This document shows, one piece after another, positions 1 to 9,795 of a DNA stretch of 64,000 bases. The notes under the pieces were generated by a model that was given only the letters and a program-made list of their open reading frames with translations, made no database searches and was not told the origin of the DNA. The stretch covers positions 1 to 64,000 of the forward strand of contig JAOAPX010000073.1 in assembly GCA_025463125.1 (NCBI GenBank). Reading direction: 5' to 3'. Origin of the DNA: Acidobacteriota bacterium. GTDB lineage: Bacteria; Acidobacteriota; Blastocatellia; Pyrinomonadales; Pyrinomonadaceae. The position numbers and the translations under genes were made by a program. Positions within the stretch are counted from its first letter, which is position 1, and each line of letters opens with the position of its first letter.

Positions 1-106
1 GAAAATTCAGGTCAAAAGGATTTCTATTTGAAATAAATTTTGATTTATCCTGCTTTTTATCAGTGTCTATCAGTGTTTATCCGTGGATAAATGCTCTTAA
101 ATTTTT

Positions 107-802
107 ATGAAAATAGCTTTAATCGGACACGGCGCAATGGGGCGACTTATCGAAACGCTCGCCAAAAATAAAAATCACGAAATCGTCGCAATCATTCATG
201 AAGCCGATGCGAATTTGTCGGCGGAAGAATTAGTGGAAAAACTGAAAGGCGCGGATGCGGCGATTGATTTTTCGGTCGCCGAAGCGGTTGAGAGGAACGT
301 TCGCGCTTGCCTGCTGGCGGAAGTTCCGCTGGTTGAAGGAACGACCGGTTGGAACGATCAAAAAGAAGCGATCAAAAGTTTGGTTAAAGAAAAACAAGGC
401 GCGTTTGTTTTCGGCGCGAATTTTTCGGTCGGCGTCAATTTGTTTTATAAAATCGCCGATTACGCCTCGGCGCTGTTTGCCGTATTCGAAGATTACGAAG
501 CGTTTATCGAAGAACAGCATCATTCGCGCAAAAAAGACGCGCCTTCCGGGACGGCTTTGAAATTAAAAGACATCGTTGCCGCGCACATCGCAAAAGATTT
601 CAGTGTGGCGGCGACGCGCGCCGGAAATATCCCCGGAACGCACCGCGTCGGATTCGACGGAACGGCTGACCAGATTTTACTCGAACACTCGGCGCGCTCG
701 CGCGAAGGCTTCGCTTCGGGCGCGATTACAGCGGCGGAATGGATTGTCGGTCGTGCGGGATTTTATGAATTCACGGAGGTAATGGACGAGATTTTAGGAT
801 AG
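107..802 (+). CDS. dapB: 4-hydroxy-tetrahydrodipicolinate reductase
   Basis: N-terminal nucleotide-binding motif MKIALIGHGAMGRLIE; FGANFSVGVNLF and EEQHHSRKKDAPSGTALKL signatures of DapB; dapA and dapD nearby. Confidence 0.95.
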   Translation: MKIALIGHGAMGRLIETLAKNKNHEIVAIIHEADANLSAEELVEKLKGADAAIDFSVAEAVERNVRACLLAEVPLVEGTTGWNDQKEAIKSLVKEKQGAFVFGANFSVGVNLFYKIADYASALFAVFEDYEAFIEEQHHSRKKDAPSGTALKLKDIVAAHIAKDFSVAATRAGNIPGTHRVGFDGTADQILLEHSARSREGFASGAITAAEWIVGRAGFYEFTEVMDEILG

Positions 803-818
803 CGGCGGAAACCGGTCT

Positions 819-1448
819 TTACCAAAACGCAAAAATGCCGGAAGAACGTTTGCGGTGTTTTTCGATAAATTCCGAGGGGTCGATCCATCCGCGCCGGTCA
901 TCGGCGTAACCGTTTCCGGCTTGATTCCACATCGGGCAATCAACCCGTCGAATTTCAAAATGCAGATGACACATATAACGCCCGTTCGCGCTGCCGATTG
1001 TTCCGATAAGTTCTCGCCGCGATACATTTCCGGCGGTTTTTAGAATCGTTTCCAGGTGAGCGTAGAGGCTTTGAACTTTGGTTCCGTCCTCGGCGGTATG
1101 TTCGATAATAAGGACATTTCCCCAACCCGCGCCGGCATCGGCGGCAAAAACGATCTGACCGTCGGCGGCGGCATAGACAGGTTCGCCGCAATCGGTATTT
1201 CCGCCCGTGGTTTTGTTCCAGTCTTCGCCGAGATGACGGTTTTCACCGAAATCCTGCGCGTTGTACCACAAATCGCCGTCTCTTTTTTCGGTGATGTAAT
1301 CGGTTTCTCCGGTCGGGTAAGCAAAGCTGTCGGCAGGAAATTTTATTAAAAATTCGGGTATTTCTTTATTCGGATCGGGCTTAAAAGTACAGGCGGAATG
1401 ACATATTAAGACGCTGAAAATGATAATCAAAATAATTATTGGTCTCAT
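819..1448 (-). CDS. M23-family metallopeptidase, probable lipoprotein
   Basis: ORF 819..1493 with likely start at MRPIIILIIIFSVLICHSAC (lipobox-like); HLGEDWN...GEPVYAAADGQIVFAADAGAGWGNVLIIEH and CHLHFEIR match LytM/M23 motifs. Confidence 0.85.
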   Translation of the reverse strand: MRPIIILIIIFSVLICHSACTFKPDPNKEIPEFLIKFPADSFAYPTGETDYITEKRDGDLWYNAQDFGENRHLGEDWNKTTGGNTDCGEPVYAAADGQIVFAADAGAGWGNVLIIEHTAEDGTKVQSLYAHLETILKTAGNVSRRELIGTIGSANGRYMCHLHFEIRRVDCPMWNQAGNGYADDRRGWIDPSEFIEKHRKRSSGIFAFW

Positions 1449-1541
1449 AAGAGAAGTTGATTGCCGTCTTTGTCTCCGCGCAATTATGAACATATAATTT
1501 TAATTTGGTCAACACGAATTTGGGGAATGATTTTGTAAATT

Positions 1542-2441
1542 ATGACAATGAAACTAGATTGGATGCGAGGCTGCGGCACCGCGCTTGTAACGCCGTTTAG
1601 AAAAGACGGCTCGGTTGACGACGATTGTTTTAAATCTCTGGTCGAGCGGCAGATAAAAAACGGCGTCAAGCTTTTGATTCCGTGCGGAACGACCGGCGAA
1701 AGCGCGACGATGTCTCACGAAGAAGATGAGCGCGTCATTGCTATGACGGTCGAGATCGCGCGCAGGCACGGCGCGAAAGTGATTGCCGGAACCGGCAGCA
1801 ATAATACGGCGACGGCGATCGAATACACGCGCAAAGCGAGTGAATTGGGCGCTGACGCGGCTTTAGTCGTCGCGCCTTACTATAACAAACCGACGCAAAA
1901 CGGCTTGCTCGCGCATTTCGGCGAGATAGCGCGTTCGGTCGAGAAATTCCCGATCGTGCTTTACAACGTGCCGGGCAGAACCGCTTCGAATATTTCGGCT
2001 GAAACGACCGTTAAACTGGCAAACGAACACGAAAACATCGTGGCGATCAAGGAAGCTTCGGGAAACTTTTCGCAAATTATGGAAATCATCGCCGCGCGCC
2101 CGGAAAACTTCGCGGTTTTTTCCGGCGACGACTCGTCGACTTTGCCTTTAATCTCGGTCGGCGCTGACGGGCTGATTTCGGTTGTCGCAAACGAATTTCC
2201 GAAAGAAACTTCCGCGATGGTCGAAAAAGCTCTCGACGGCGAGTGGGCTTCGGCGAGAAAACTTCATTACAAGCTTTTCGCCCTGATGGAAGCCAATTTT
2301 ATCGAAGCCTCGCCCGCTCCGTGCAAATTCGTGATGAAAGAATTAGGACTGCTGGAAGAAAATTTAAGATTGCCGCTCGTTCCCATAACCGAGCCGACGC
2401 AAAATCTTTTGCGCGATATTTTAAAGAATTTGGAAAAATAG
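1542..2441 (+). CDS. dapA: 4-hydroxy-tetrahydrodipicolinate synthase
   Basis: GCGTALVTPF, PCGTTGESATMSHEE, VVAPYYNKPTQNGLLAHF, LYNVPGRTASN, IVAIKEASGN. Confidence 0.96.
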   Translation: MTMKLDWMRGCGTALVTPFRKDGSVDDDCFKSLVERQIKNGVKLLIPCGTTGESATMSHEEDERVIAMTVEIARRHGAKVIAGTGSNNTATAIEYTRKASELGADAALVVAPYYNKPTQNGLLAHFGEIARSVEKFPIVLYNVPGRTASNISAETTVKLANEHENIVAIKEASGNFSQIMEIIAARPENFAVFSGDDSSTLPLISVGADGLISVVANEFPKETSAMVEKALDGEWASARKLHYKLFALMEANFIEASPAPCKFVMKELGLLEENLRLPLVPITEPTQNLLRDILKNLEK

Positions 2442-2443
2442 TT

Positions 2444-2594
2444 CACCGCGGAGACGCACGGCGTCGCCAGGTTGAAAATAAATCATTTAAACAAGCGATT
2501 TAATGTGTTTAAAAAAGCGGTTTGATGATTGGAATAAAAAACAAATAAGAGCAAACGATAAATAAAAAAACGCGCTCTTCGCGTCTCCGCGGTG
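2444..2594. repeat. 14-bp perfect inverted repeat in the dapA-dapD gap
   Basis: CACCGCGGAGACGC (2444-2457) and GCGTCTCCGCGGTG (2581-2594). Confidence 0.85.
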
Positions 2595-2605
2595 CAAATT
2601 TAATT

Positions 2606-3436
2606 ATGACTTTACAGGAAAAAATCGAACAATTATTTACAAAGTCGGAATTCGACGCCGGCGACCACGAAACTTTTACGCAATTCAAGACCGAGTTGCG
2701 CGAAGGCAGAATTCGCTCCGCCGAAAAAGACGAAAACGGCGATTGGAAAGCGAACGCCTGGGTCAAGCGCGGAATTTTGCTCGGCTTCAAGATGGGCGAA
2801 ATGGTAACGATGTCTATGAGCGGCGAGACGTTCCAGTTTTTCGACAAAAACACGTATCCGCTGCGCCCGATGAATTTAGACGACAAAATCCGCATCGTTC
2901 CCGGCGGCTCGACTATCCGCGACGGCTCTTACGTCGGACAAAACGTCGTTTTAATGCCGCCGTGCTACGTCAATGTCGGCGCTTACGTTGACGAAGGCAC
3001 GATGATCGACAGCCACGCGCTCGTCGGCTCGTGCGCGCAGATCGGCAAACGAGTTCATCTTTCGGCGGCGGCGCAGATCGGCGGAGTTTTGGAACCCGTT
3101 AACGCGAATCCGGTCGTCATCGAAGACGATTGTTTGATCGGCGGCAACACGGGCGTTTACGAAGGCACGATCGTCAGGGAAAAAGCCGTTTTGGCTTCGG
3201 GCGTAATTTTGACGCGCTCGACGCCGGTTTTCGATCTGGTCAACAATCGCGTTATCAAATCCGACGGCGAAAAACCTCTGGAAATCCCTGCCGGCGCAGT
3301 CGTCGTGCAGGGCTCGCGGCAGATTACGAGCGGTTTCGGCAAAGAAAACGGTCTTTCGATTTACGCTCCCGTCATCGTCAAATACCGCGACGAAAAAACC
3401 GACGCTTCGACAAAGCTCGAAGACTATTTGAGATAA
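2606..3436 (+). CDS. dapD: 2,3,4,5-tetrahydropyridine-2,6-dicarboxylate N-succinyltransferase
   Basis: Left-handed beta-helix hexapeptide pattern with [40 protein letters not shown]. Confidence 0.94.
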   Translation: MTLQEKIEQLFTKSEFDAGDHETFTQFKTELREGRIRSAEKDENGDWKANAWVKRGILLGFKMGEMVTMSMSGETFQFFDKNTYPLRPMNLDDKIRIVPGGSTIRDGSYVGQNVVLMPPCYVNVGAYVDEGTMIDSHALVGSCAQIGKRVHLSAAAQIGGVLEPVNANPVVIEDDCLIGGNTGVYEGTIVREKAVLASGVILTRSTPVFDLVNNRVIKSDGEKPLEIPAGAVVVQGSRQITSGFGKENGLSIYAPVIVKYRDEKTDASTKLEDYLR

Positions 3437-3587
3437 ACGATTTTCGCAGAGGAGTAATACGAAAAGCTGAAAACGAACGACGAAAAATTAACGATTTAAT
3501 CGTCTGAATAATCACGGCTGGAGCGCGTTTTTTTTTGTTTTGCGGTTTTTAAATGTTCGATTCGCCTTTGTGATAAATTTATAAAAT

Positions 3588-4742
3588 ATGACAGCAACTC
3601 AACAGGATAAAGTTTTTCAAGTGCCGCGCCGTTTGCAGGGAATTCAGCCGACTTTGATTCGTCAGATTTTCGAACGCGCTTTGCCGGGGTCGATAAATTT
3701 CGGCATCGGCGAGCCGGATTTGCCGACGCCGCAGTTTATGCGCGAAGAAGCCGCGCGCGTAACTCTCGAAGAACAAAACGGTTACACTTCGCACGCCGGT
3801 CTGCTTTCGCTGCGCGAAAAGATCGCCGCGCAATATCCGCATTTGAATTTAGACGCCAATCAGGTTTGCGTGACGGTCGGCTCGCAGGAAGCGATGACCG
3901 CCGCGTTTTTGTCGATCGTCGAAGAAGGCGACGAAGTTCTGGTGCCGAATCCCGCTTTTCCGGCGTATGAAAACTGCGTCCATATTTCCGGCGGCAAGAC
4001 GGTTTTTTATCGCCTGCCAGCCGAAAAGGATTTCGCTTTTGACATCGAAGAATTCAAATCGAAAATCACTTCTAAAACCAAAATCGCCGTAGTCATTTCG
4101 CCTTCGAATCCGACCGGGAAAATTTTCACGAAAGAAGATTTTCAGGCGATCGCCGAAGTTTTGAAAGACACGGGAATTTATTTGATCTCCGATGAAATTT
4201 ACGCGGATTTGTATTTTACGAAAAACGCGCCGCATTCGGCTTCGGAATTTTACGAACGGACGATAATCGTTTCCGGCTTGTCAAAATCTTTGAGTATGAC
4301 GGGCTGGCGCGTCGGCTGGATCGCCAGCTCGCAAACGGACGTGGTCAAAGCCGCGCTGACTTTGCACGGCTTTATGACGGTCTGCACTTCGACCATTTCG
4401 CAAAAAGCGGCGCTTTTAGGCTGGACTGACGAAGCCGAACGGGCGAAAGCCGATGCCAGGGAAATCTACAAGCGTCGCGGCGAGTTTCTGATCGACATTC
4501 TGCAAAAAGAACTCGGCTTGCGCGCGACCGCGCCCGAAGGCGCTTTTTACACGATGGTTGACGTGCGCCGAATCGGCGACGACGCGGAAGTTGCCGAAAA
4601 ATTTCTGCAAAACCGCGTTATTACCGTGCCGGGCATCGCGTTCGGCTCGGAAGCGAAAGGTTTTTTGCGAGTTTCTTTCTGCAACCCGGAAGATCGAATC
4701 GAGGAAGGCGTGCGGCGTATGAAAGAAGCTTTAAGCAAATAA
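3588..4742 (+). CDS. PLP-dependent class I/II aminotransferase (candidate N-succinyl-LL-DAP aminotransferase)
   Basis: VISPSNPTGKIFT, SDEIYADLYF, SGLSKSLSMTGWRVGW (PLP lysine); adjacent to dapD. Confidence 0.88.
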   Translation: MTATQQDKVFQVPRRLQGIQPTLIRQIFERALPGSINFGIGEPDLPTPQFMREEAARVTLEEQNGYTSHAGLLSLREKIAAQYPHLNLDANQVCVTVGSQEAMTAAFLSIVEEGDEVLVPNPAFPAYENCVHISGGKTVFYRLPAEKDFAFDIEEFKSKITSKTKIAVVISPSNPTGKIFTKEDFQAIAEVLKDTGIYLISDEIYADLYFTKNAPHSASEFYERTIIVSGLSKSLSMTGWRVGWIASSQTDVVKAALTLHGFMTVCTSTISQKAALLGWTDEAERAKADAREIYKRRGEFLIDILQKELGLRATAPEGAFYTMVDVRRIGDDAEVAEKFLQNRVITVPGIAFGSEAKGFLRVSFCNPEDRIEEGVRRMKEALSK

Positions 4743-4788
4743 TTATAATTTGCTTCGGTAAATTTAATTTTGCTTTCGTAAATACAAC

Positions 4789-5346
4789 TTAACTTCTATT
4801 GTTATAAAGCTCGCGCTGCAAAAACATCTTGGCGATTTGCCATTCTCGTTTGATTGTCGCAGCCGATATTCCGAGCACTTCGGCGGTTTCTTCGACCGAC
4901 AAGCCGCCGAAAAACCTCAGCTCAAAAACGCGCGACTGGCGATCGTCAAGGCGCGCTAAATTATGCAGAGCCTCGTCTAATTCCAACAAATTCAATTCGC
5001 CTTCGGCAAATGCGTCAACGGCGCGATCAAGCGTGATGCGAACGAAAGTTCCTTCGCGCTTTTGTCTTTTGCGCGCGACGGCGTGATTTACAAGGATTCG
5101 CCGCATCATTTTAGCGGCGATGCTGATAAATTGCGTTCGATTGATAAAAACGCCTTTTTCCTGCTCGGCGAGGCGCAAAAATGCTTCGTGAACCAGCGCC
5201 GTCGGCTGCAATGTGTGATCGGTTCGCTCCTGCCGCATATAAAATGTCGCGAGCCGCCGCAGCTCGTCGTAAACCTGCGGGTAAATGTTCTCCAAATCAG
5301 CGTCCGCTGAATTTTCCGGTTCTCGGGTTAGTGGAATCAGGCTCAT
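4789..5346 (-). CDS. ECF-family RNA polymerase sigma factor (Acidobacteria/Planctomycetes type)
   Basis: ORF 4789..5478, likely start MSLIPLTREPENS; YDELRRLATFYMRQERTDHTLQPTALVHEAFLRL and C-terminal HTH LSVEETAEVLGISAATIKREWQIAKMFLQREL. Confidence 0.9.
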   Translation of the reverse strand: MSLIPLTREPENSADADLENIYPQVYDELRRLATFYMRQERTDHTLQPTALVHEAFLRLAEQEKGVFINRTQFISIAAKMMRRILVNHAVARKRQKREGTFVRITLDRAVDAFAEGELNLLELDEALHNLARLDDRQSRVFELRFFGGLSVEETAEVLGISAATIKREWQIAKMFLQRELYNNRS

Positions 5347-5632
5347 AAAAACAGAAATATCCTGCTTGATTATAAAAAAAATAAAACGAAAAAAAAATGA
5401 GCTGTGTGGGCGAAAAAAATTGCGTATTGATGAAGAGGAAAAAATCCGTACTAAAGCAAAATATTTATTCAAATACAAGTCATATTTTGCAGAGAGATTC
5501 TAGCAGATATCGCTCTCTATTAAAAAGGATTTTAATTTCAAACACCCTAAGAAGCATTTTATAAAAAATAATCGATGAAAACCGGGGCGGTTTTGCGTAA
5601 AACTGCGCGGTCTTTTGAGGAGCAAGAAATCA

Positions 5633-7363
5633 ATGGAAAGAATGATTATTAAACACTTGAGCGGTTCGAAAGCCAATCAGGTCGAAGAATTCGCGCTGCG
5701 TCACCATAACGAACTCGTTTTCGGGCGCGATACGTCCGCGACCGTCAAATACGATCCTGACCGCGATGATTTAGTCGGCAGACAACACGCCAAAATCACG
5801 AGAGATCCGAGCAGCCCCGAAGGATTTTTACTGACAGATTTAAATAGCACGAACGGAACTTTTTACAACAAGCAGCGCATCAGCGGAACGGTTAAGATAA
5901 ATCCGGGCGATTCCGTGCAGTTCGGACCGGGCGGACCCGAATTCGTTTTCGACGTCGAGCCGCGACCGAATAATTTCGCGAAAGCTACAAGAATGGTCGA
6001 TGCGAGCAAGCCTCCGATGCCGCAAACCCGTATGGTCGAAACGGGCGCGAGCGCCATGAGCGCATCCGCCGGCGCAAGCGGCGTCAAGGCTCCCGGAACG
6101 GTCGGAAAAGCGACCGTTGAAAGAATGATCTCGCAAACCGTTCACGAAACGAAATCTTCGCAAACGAAAAAATTCGGCATAATCGGCGCCGTCGCGGCAA
6201 TTGTCGTTCTGGTTCTTTTCGGCGCGGTCATTGGCGGCGCTTACTGGTACAGCAGCAGCCGCGAATCGGCTTTGAAAGACGAAATGGCTGGCAAAACCAC
6301 CGACCTCGAAAAGAAATTATCCGAAGGAAAAGGTTTCACGGCTGCTGACATAAACGACAAATACGGAAAATCCGTCGTTTATTTCGAAGCCGCGTGGCGT
6401 TTGATTAACACCGCGGAACAAGCTCAGGCGTTTCACGCACATTTTTCCCCGGCTGAAGTCAAAGCGCTTTTCAAAGCCGATGTCGGCGCGCCGATTCCTC
6501 TTTACGTGCAGGTGGACGCCAATACTATCGAGCCGGTTTTGCGCTATTCGAAAGGCGCTTCCGATCGCCCGATCGGCGGGGTTCACAGCGGAACCGGATT
6601 TATCGTCACCAATGACGGTTTTGTTTTAACTAATCGCCACGTCGCCGCCGCGTGGATGAGCGTTTATAATTTTCCGCCCGACACTCCGCCCGGAATCGTT
6701 CTTTCCGCCGATTATCGAAACATCGTCAAAATCGGACAAACTCCGCCGATTGATTGGGTTCCGGCAAACAGCCAGCAGGCTGGCGGAATGCTCGGCGGAC
6801 GTTTGAAAGTAGCTTCACCGGCAGAACTTAAAGGCGTTAACGACACGCTCGACATCACTTTGCCCGGTAAAGAATCGAGAATGGCGGCAAGCCTTAAACA
6901 GGTTTCCGATCGCCACGACGTAGCGCTCGTTAAAGTAGACGTTCCCGGACAGCTTACCAAAGCCGAGCTTTTCGACAACTACGACGCGCTCAAAAAAGGC
7001 GAACAGGTCGTCGTTTTAGGTTACCCGGCAGCTTCGCCTCGAACATACGGGATTATCAAATCAAACGACACCTTTAACAGTACGACGCAGATGAAAATGA
7101 TCCCCGACCCGACCGTTACTTTAACGAATATCGGCAACATCATTCGCGACAGCGACAAAGACGATCGAAAACGCGTCAGCACGATGGGCGACGTCATACA
7201 ACTGGCAACGAGCGAAACCGGTTCGGGCAATTCCGGCGGTCCGGTATTTGATATGCAGGGACGCGTGATCGGAATTTTCTTTGCCGGAAGCAGCCGCGGC
7301 GGCGTTAATTTAACCTACGCAGTGCCGATTCGCTACGGTAAGGAGTTTTTAGCGGGCGAATAA
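5633..7363 (+). CDS. FHA domain - transmembrane - trypsin-like serine protease
   Basis: FHA motif LVFGRD...GRQHAKI...LTDLNSTNGTFYN; TM segment IGAVAAIVVLVLFGAVIGGAYW; protease motifs GTGFIVTNDGFVLTNRHV, DVALVKVD, GSGNSGGPVFD; ORF starts at 5615, internal start preferred. Confidence 0.88.
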   Translation: MERMIIKHLSGSKANQVEEFALRHHNELVFGRDTSATVKYDPDRDDLVGRQHAKITRDPSSPEGFLLTDLNSTNGTFYNKQRISGTVKINPGDSVQFGPGGPEFVFDVEPRPNNFAKATRMVDASKPPMPQTRMVETGASAMSASAGASGVKAPGTVGKATVERMISQTVHETKSSQTKKFGIIGAVAAIVVLVLFGAVIGGAYWYSSSRESALKDEMAGKTTDLEKKLSEGKGFTAADINDKYGKSVVYFEAAWRLINTAEQAQAFHAHFSPAEVKALFKADVGAPIPLYVQVDANTIEPVLRYSKGASDRPIGGVHSGTGFIVTNDGFVLTNRHVAAAWMSVYNFPPDTPPGIVLSADYRNIVKIGQTPPIDWVPANSQQAGGMLGGRLKVASPAELKGVNDTLDITLPGKESRMAASLKQVSDRHDVALVKVDVPGQLTKAELFDNYDALKKGEQVVVLGYPAASPRTYGIIKSNDTFNSTTQMKMIPDPTVTLTNIGNIIRDSDKDDRKRVSTMGDVIQLATSETGSGNSGGPVFDMQGRVIGIFFAGSSRGGVNLTYAVPIRYGKEFLAGE

Positions 7364-7481
7364 AAAAAGATAACGGGATGAACGGGGATTAGCGAAGATA
7401 ACTAAAACTTTTACGCGTCTTTTATCTTTTCTTTATCCGTGTTCGTCCCGTCAATCCTCGTTAATCGGTTTTATTTAGATA

Positions 7482-8858
7482 ATGCAGAGACGTTTAAATA
7501 TCGGCGAACAGCTCGGAGAATACCGCATCACGCAATTTTTAGGCGCGGGCGGCATGGGCGAGGTTTATCGCGGCGAACACTCGAAACTCGGACGTTCGGC
7601 GGCGATAAAAGTTTTGCTCTCTTCGGTGACGGACGAATCTTTCCGTCACCGGTTCCACAATGAAGCGCGTCTGCAGGCAAATCTTCATCATCCGCACATC
7701 GCGGCTCTTTACGACTTTCAGGAAATCAGCGGACAGCTTTGTATATTTATGGAGTTTGTTGACGGAACCAGTCTTGAAGATGTCGTTAAAGCTCGCTCAC
7801 TAGCCGTTGAAGACGCCTTACAAATCTTCACCTCAATCGTTGAAGCCGTCGGTTTTATACATTCTCACGGGATTGTTCACCGGGATATTAAATCCCAAAA
7901 CGTCAAGCTGAACGGAATCGGCAAGCCGAAACTTCTCGATTTCGGCATCGCCAAAAATTCCGCCGATACTCACGGCTTGACACAGACCGGCGGCGTCATC
8001 GGAACGCCTCATTACTTAGCACCCGAGCAGCTCGAAGGCAAACCGGCTACGCCTCAAGCCGATATTTGGGCTCTCGGCGTGCTTTTGTACGAAATGCTGA
8101 CGGGCGTTACGCCTTTTCACGGCGATACGCTCGGCGGGCTCGTCTTAAAGATTACGACGGCGCGGTTTTCAGCGCCGGAAACTCTTAACCCGGCGGTTTC
8201 ACGCGAAATCTCCAGAATCGTCGCGCGCTGTTTGAAGAAAAACCTTTCGGAACGATATCAAACGGCAAACGAGCTTTTACGCGACGTGCAAAGCGTCTTG
8301 AGCGGCGGGAAAACTTCGGCGAACGCTTTCGGCAAAACTTTCGGATTTTTCGGAAAGACCGACGAGCAAACGCATTCGCAAAACAATCAAACCGGCTGTG
8401 AATCGCCGCAGGCGGTTTACTCTCCCGATGATTATTCCAGCCCGGCGGAACCGGCGGAAAAACCGAAAAACAAACTGCCGTTCGGCGTGATCGCCGCCGC
8501 TTCTTCGCTTGCGGTCGTCGCGCTTTTTATTTTTGTCGGCGCGGGAATTTATCTATTGAAAAGCTCGAATGACGCTGCGGGAAAAGTCCTCGCGTCGGAC
8601 AAAAATAATACAAATAAATCTTCGGCTGTCGTTGTTCCGAGCGCAGCCGCAAGGCAAATAAAAATCGATGTGGATGAAGGAAAAGCTCACGTTTACCGGG
8701 GAGGTGAATCCATCGGTTCGACCCCTCTCGATTTAACTGTCCAGGACGGCGAAAAACTCGACCTTACACTTCGCCGCGACGGTTTTGAAGACAAAGCCGT
8801 GAAGTTTGAAGCCGTCGGCGGAAAACGCGTTTATACGTTTTCTCTAAAACAAAAATAA
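7482..8858 (+). CDS. Ser/Thr protein kinase with TM helix and C-terminal PEGA-like domain
   Basis: GAGGMGEVYRG, HGIVHRDIKSQN, LLDFGIAK, GTPHYLAPEQ; TM segment; C-term KIDVDEGKAHVYRGGESIGSTPLDLTVQDGEKLDLTLRRDGFE. Confidence 0.92.
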   Translation: MQRRLNIGEQLGEYRITQFLGAGGMGEVYRGEHSKLGRSAAIKVLLSSVTDESFRHRFHNEARLQANLHHPHIAALYDFQEISGQLCIFMEFVDGTSLEDVVKARSLAVEDALQIFTSIVEAVGFIHSHGIVHRDIKSQNVKLNGIGKPKLLDFGIAKNSADTHGLTQTGGVIGTPHYLAPEQLEGKPATPQADIWALGVLLYEMLTGVTPFHGDTLGGLVLKITTARFSAPETLNPAVSREISRIVARCLKKNLSERYQTANELLRDVQSVLSGGKTSANAFGKTFGFFGKTDEQTHSQNNQTGCESPQAVYSPDDYSSPAEPAEKPKNKLPFGVIAAASSLAVVALFIFVGAGIYLLKSSNDAAGKVLASDKNNTNKSSAVVVPSAAARQIKIDVDEGKAHVYRGGESIGSTPLDLTVQDGEKLDLTLRRDGFEDKAVKFEAVGGKRVYTFSLKQK

Positions 8859-8931
8859 CGAACGCGAATCATATACAAAATATAAAAATCATAAATAAAA
8901 AAGGAAAAGAGACGAGGAATTATACGATTTA

Positions 8932-9762
8932 ATGCAAAGCAGCAGAGAAATACAAACAAACAATATTATCGCGAGCGTGCAAACCGACGTCGGCTGCGTG
9001 CGCGAAGCGAATGAAGATTCGGGGCGGCACGTTCAATCGAGCGATCCGCAAATTTTATCAAGCAAGGGAACTTTAACGATCGTTGCAGACGGCATGGGCG
9101 GGCACGCTTCGGGCGAAATCGCTTCGCGGATGGCGGTCGATTTGATCAGCGATTTTTATTACCGTGACACGGCAAATCCGCCGGGCGCGGCTTTGAAAAA
9201 CGCGATCGAAGCGGCGAGCCGCCGAATTTACGAAACGTCGCTTTCGGACGAAAAATATTTCGGAATGGGAACGACGGTCGTCGCCCTGATCCTGCAAAAC
9301 GACAAGGCTTTCGTTGCGCACGTCGGCGACAGCCGCGTTTATCGCCTTCGCGGCGAGGAGTTTCGGCAAATAACCGAAGATCATTCGCAGGTGATGGAAA
9401 TGGTCAGATACGGAATCATCAGCCGCGAAGAAGCCAAAAATCACGATGATAAAAACATAATTCTGCGAGCGATGGGCACGCAGGCGGAAGTCGAAGCCGA
9501 ATTAAGCGATTCTTTCAGCTTTTTGCCCGGAGATATTTTTCTGCTTTGCTCGGACGGTTTGTGCGACATGCTCGACGACGAGCAAACGCGCCGCATTTTA
9601 ATCGCTTCGGGCGACATCCACGAAGCTTGCGAGCGCTTGATCGAAGAAGCGAAACATCGCGGCGGACACGACAATATCACGGTCGGAATCGTAAAAGTTT
9701 TGCCGTCGGGCGAAACGCATACGCGCGCCGTCCGGGCGACGCGCGAAATTAAAGTTTCATAA
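8932..9762 (+). CDS. PP2C-family Ser/Thr protein phosphatase
   Basis: GCVREANEDSG, VADGMGGHASGEIAS, FVAHVGDSRVYRLR, LLCSDGLCDMLDD, GGHDNITV. Confidence 0.94.
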   Translation: MQSSREIQTNNIIASVQTDVGCVREANEDSGRHVQSSDPQILSSKGTLTIVADGMGGHASGEIASRMAVDLISDFYYRDTANPPGAALKNAIEAASRRIYETSLSDEKYFGMGTTVVALILQNDKAFVAHVGDSRVYRLRGEEFRQITEDHSQVMEMVRYGIISREEAKNHDDKNIILRAMGTQAEVEAELSDSFSFLPGDIFLLCSDGLCDMLDDEQTRRILIASGDIHEACERLIEEAKHRGGHDNITVGIVKVLPSGETHTRAVRATREIKVS

Positions 9763-9795
9763 ACGGCTCGCCGCAAAAAATCAGGAGAATTAATA

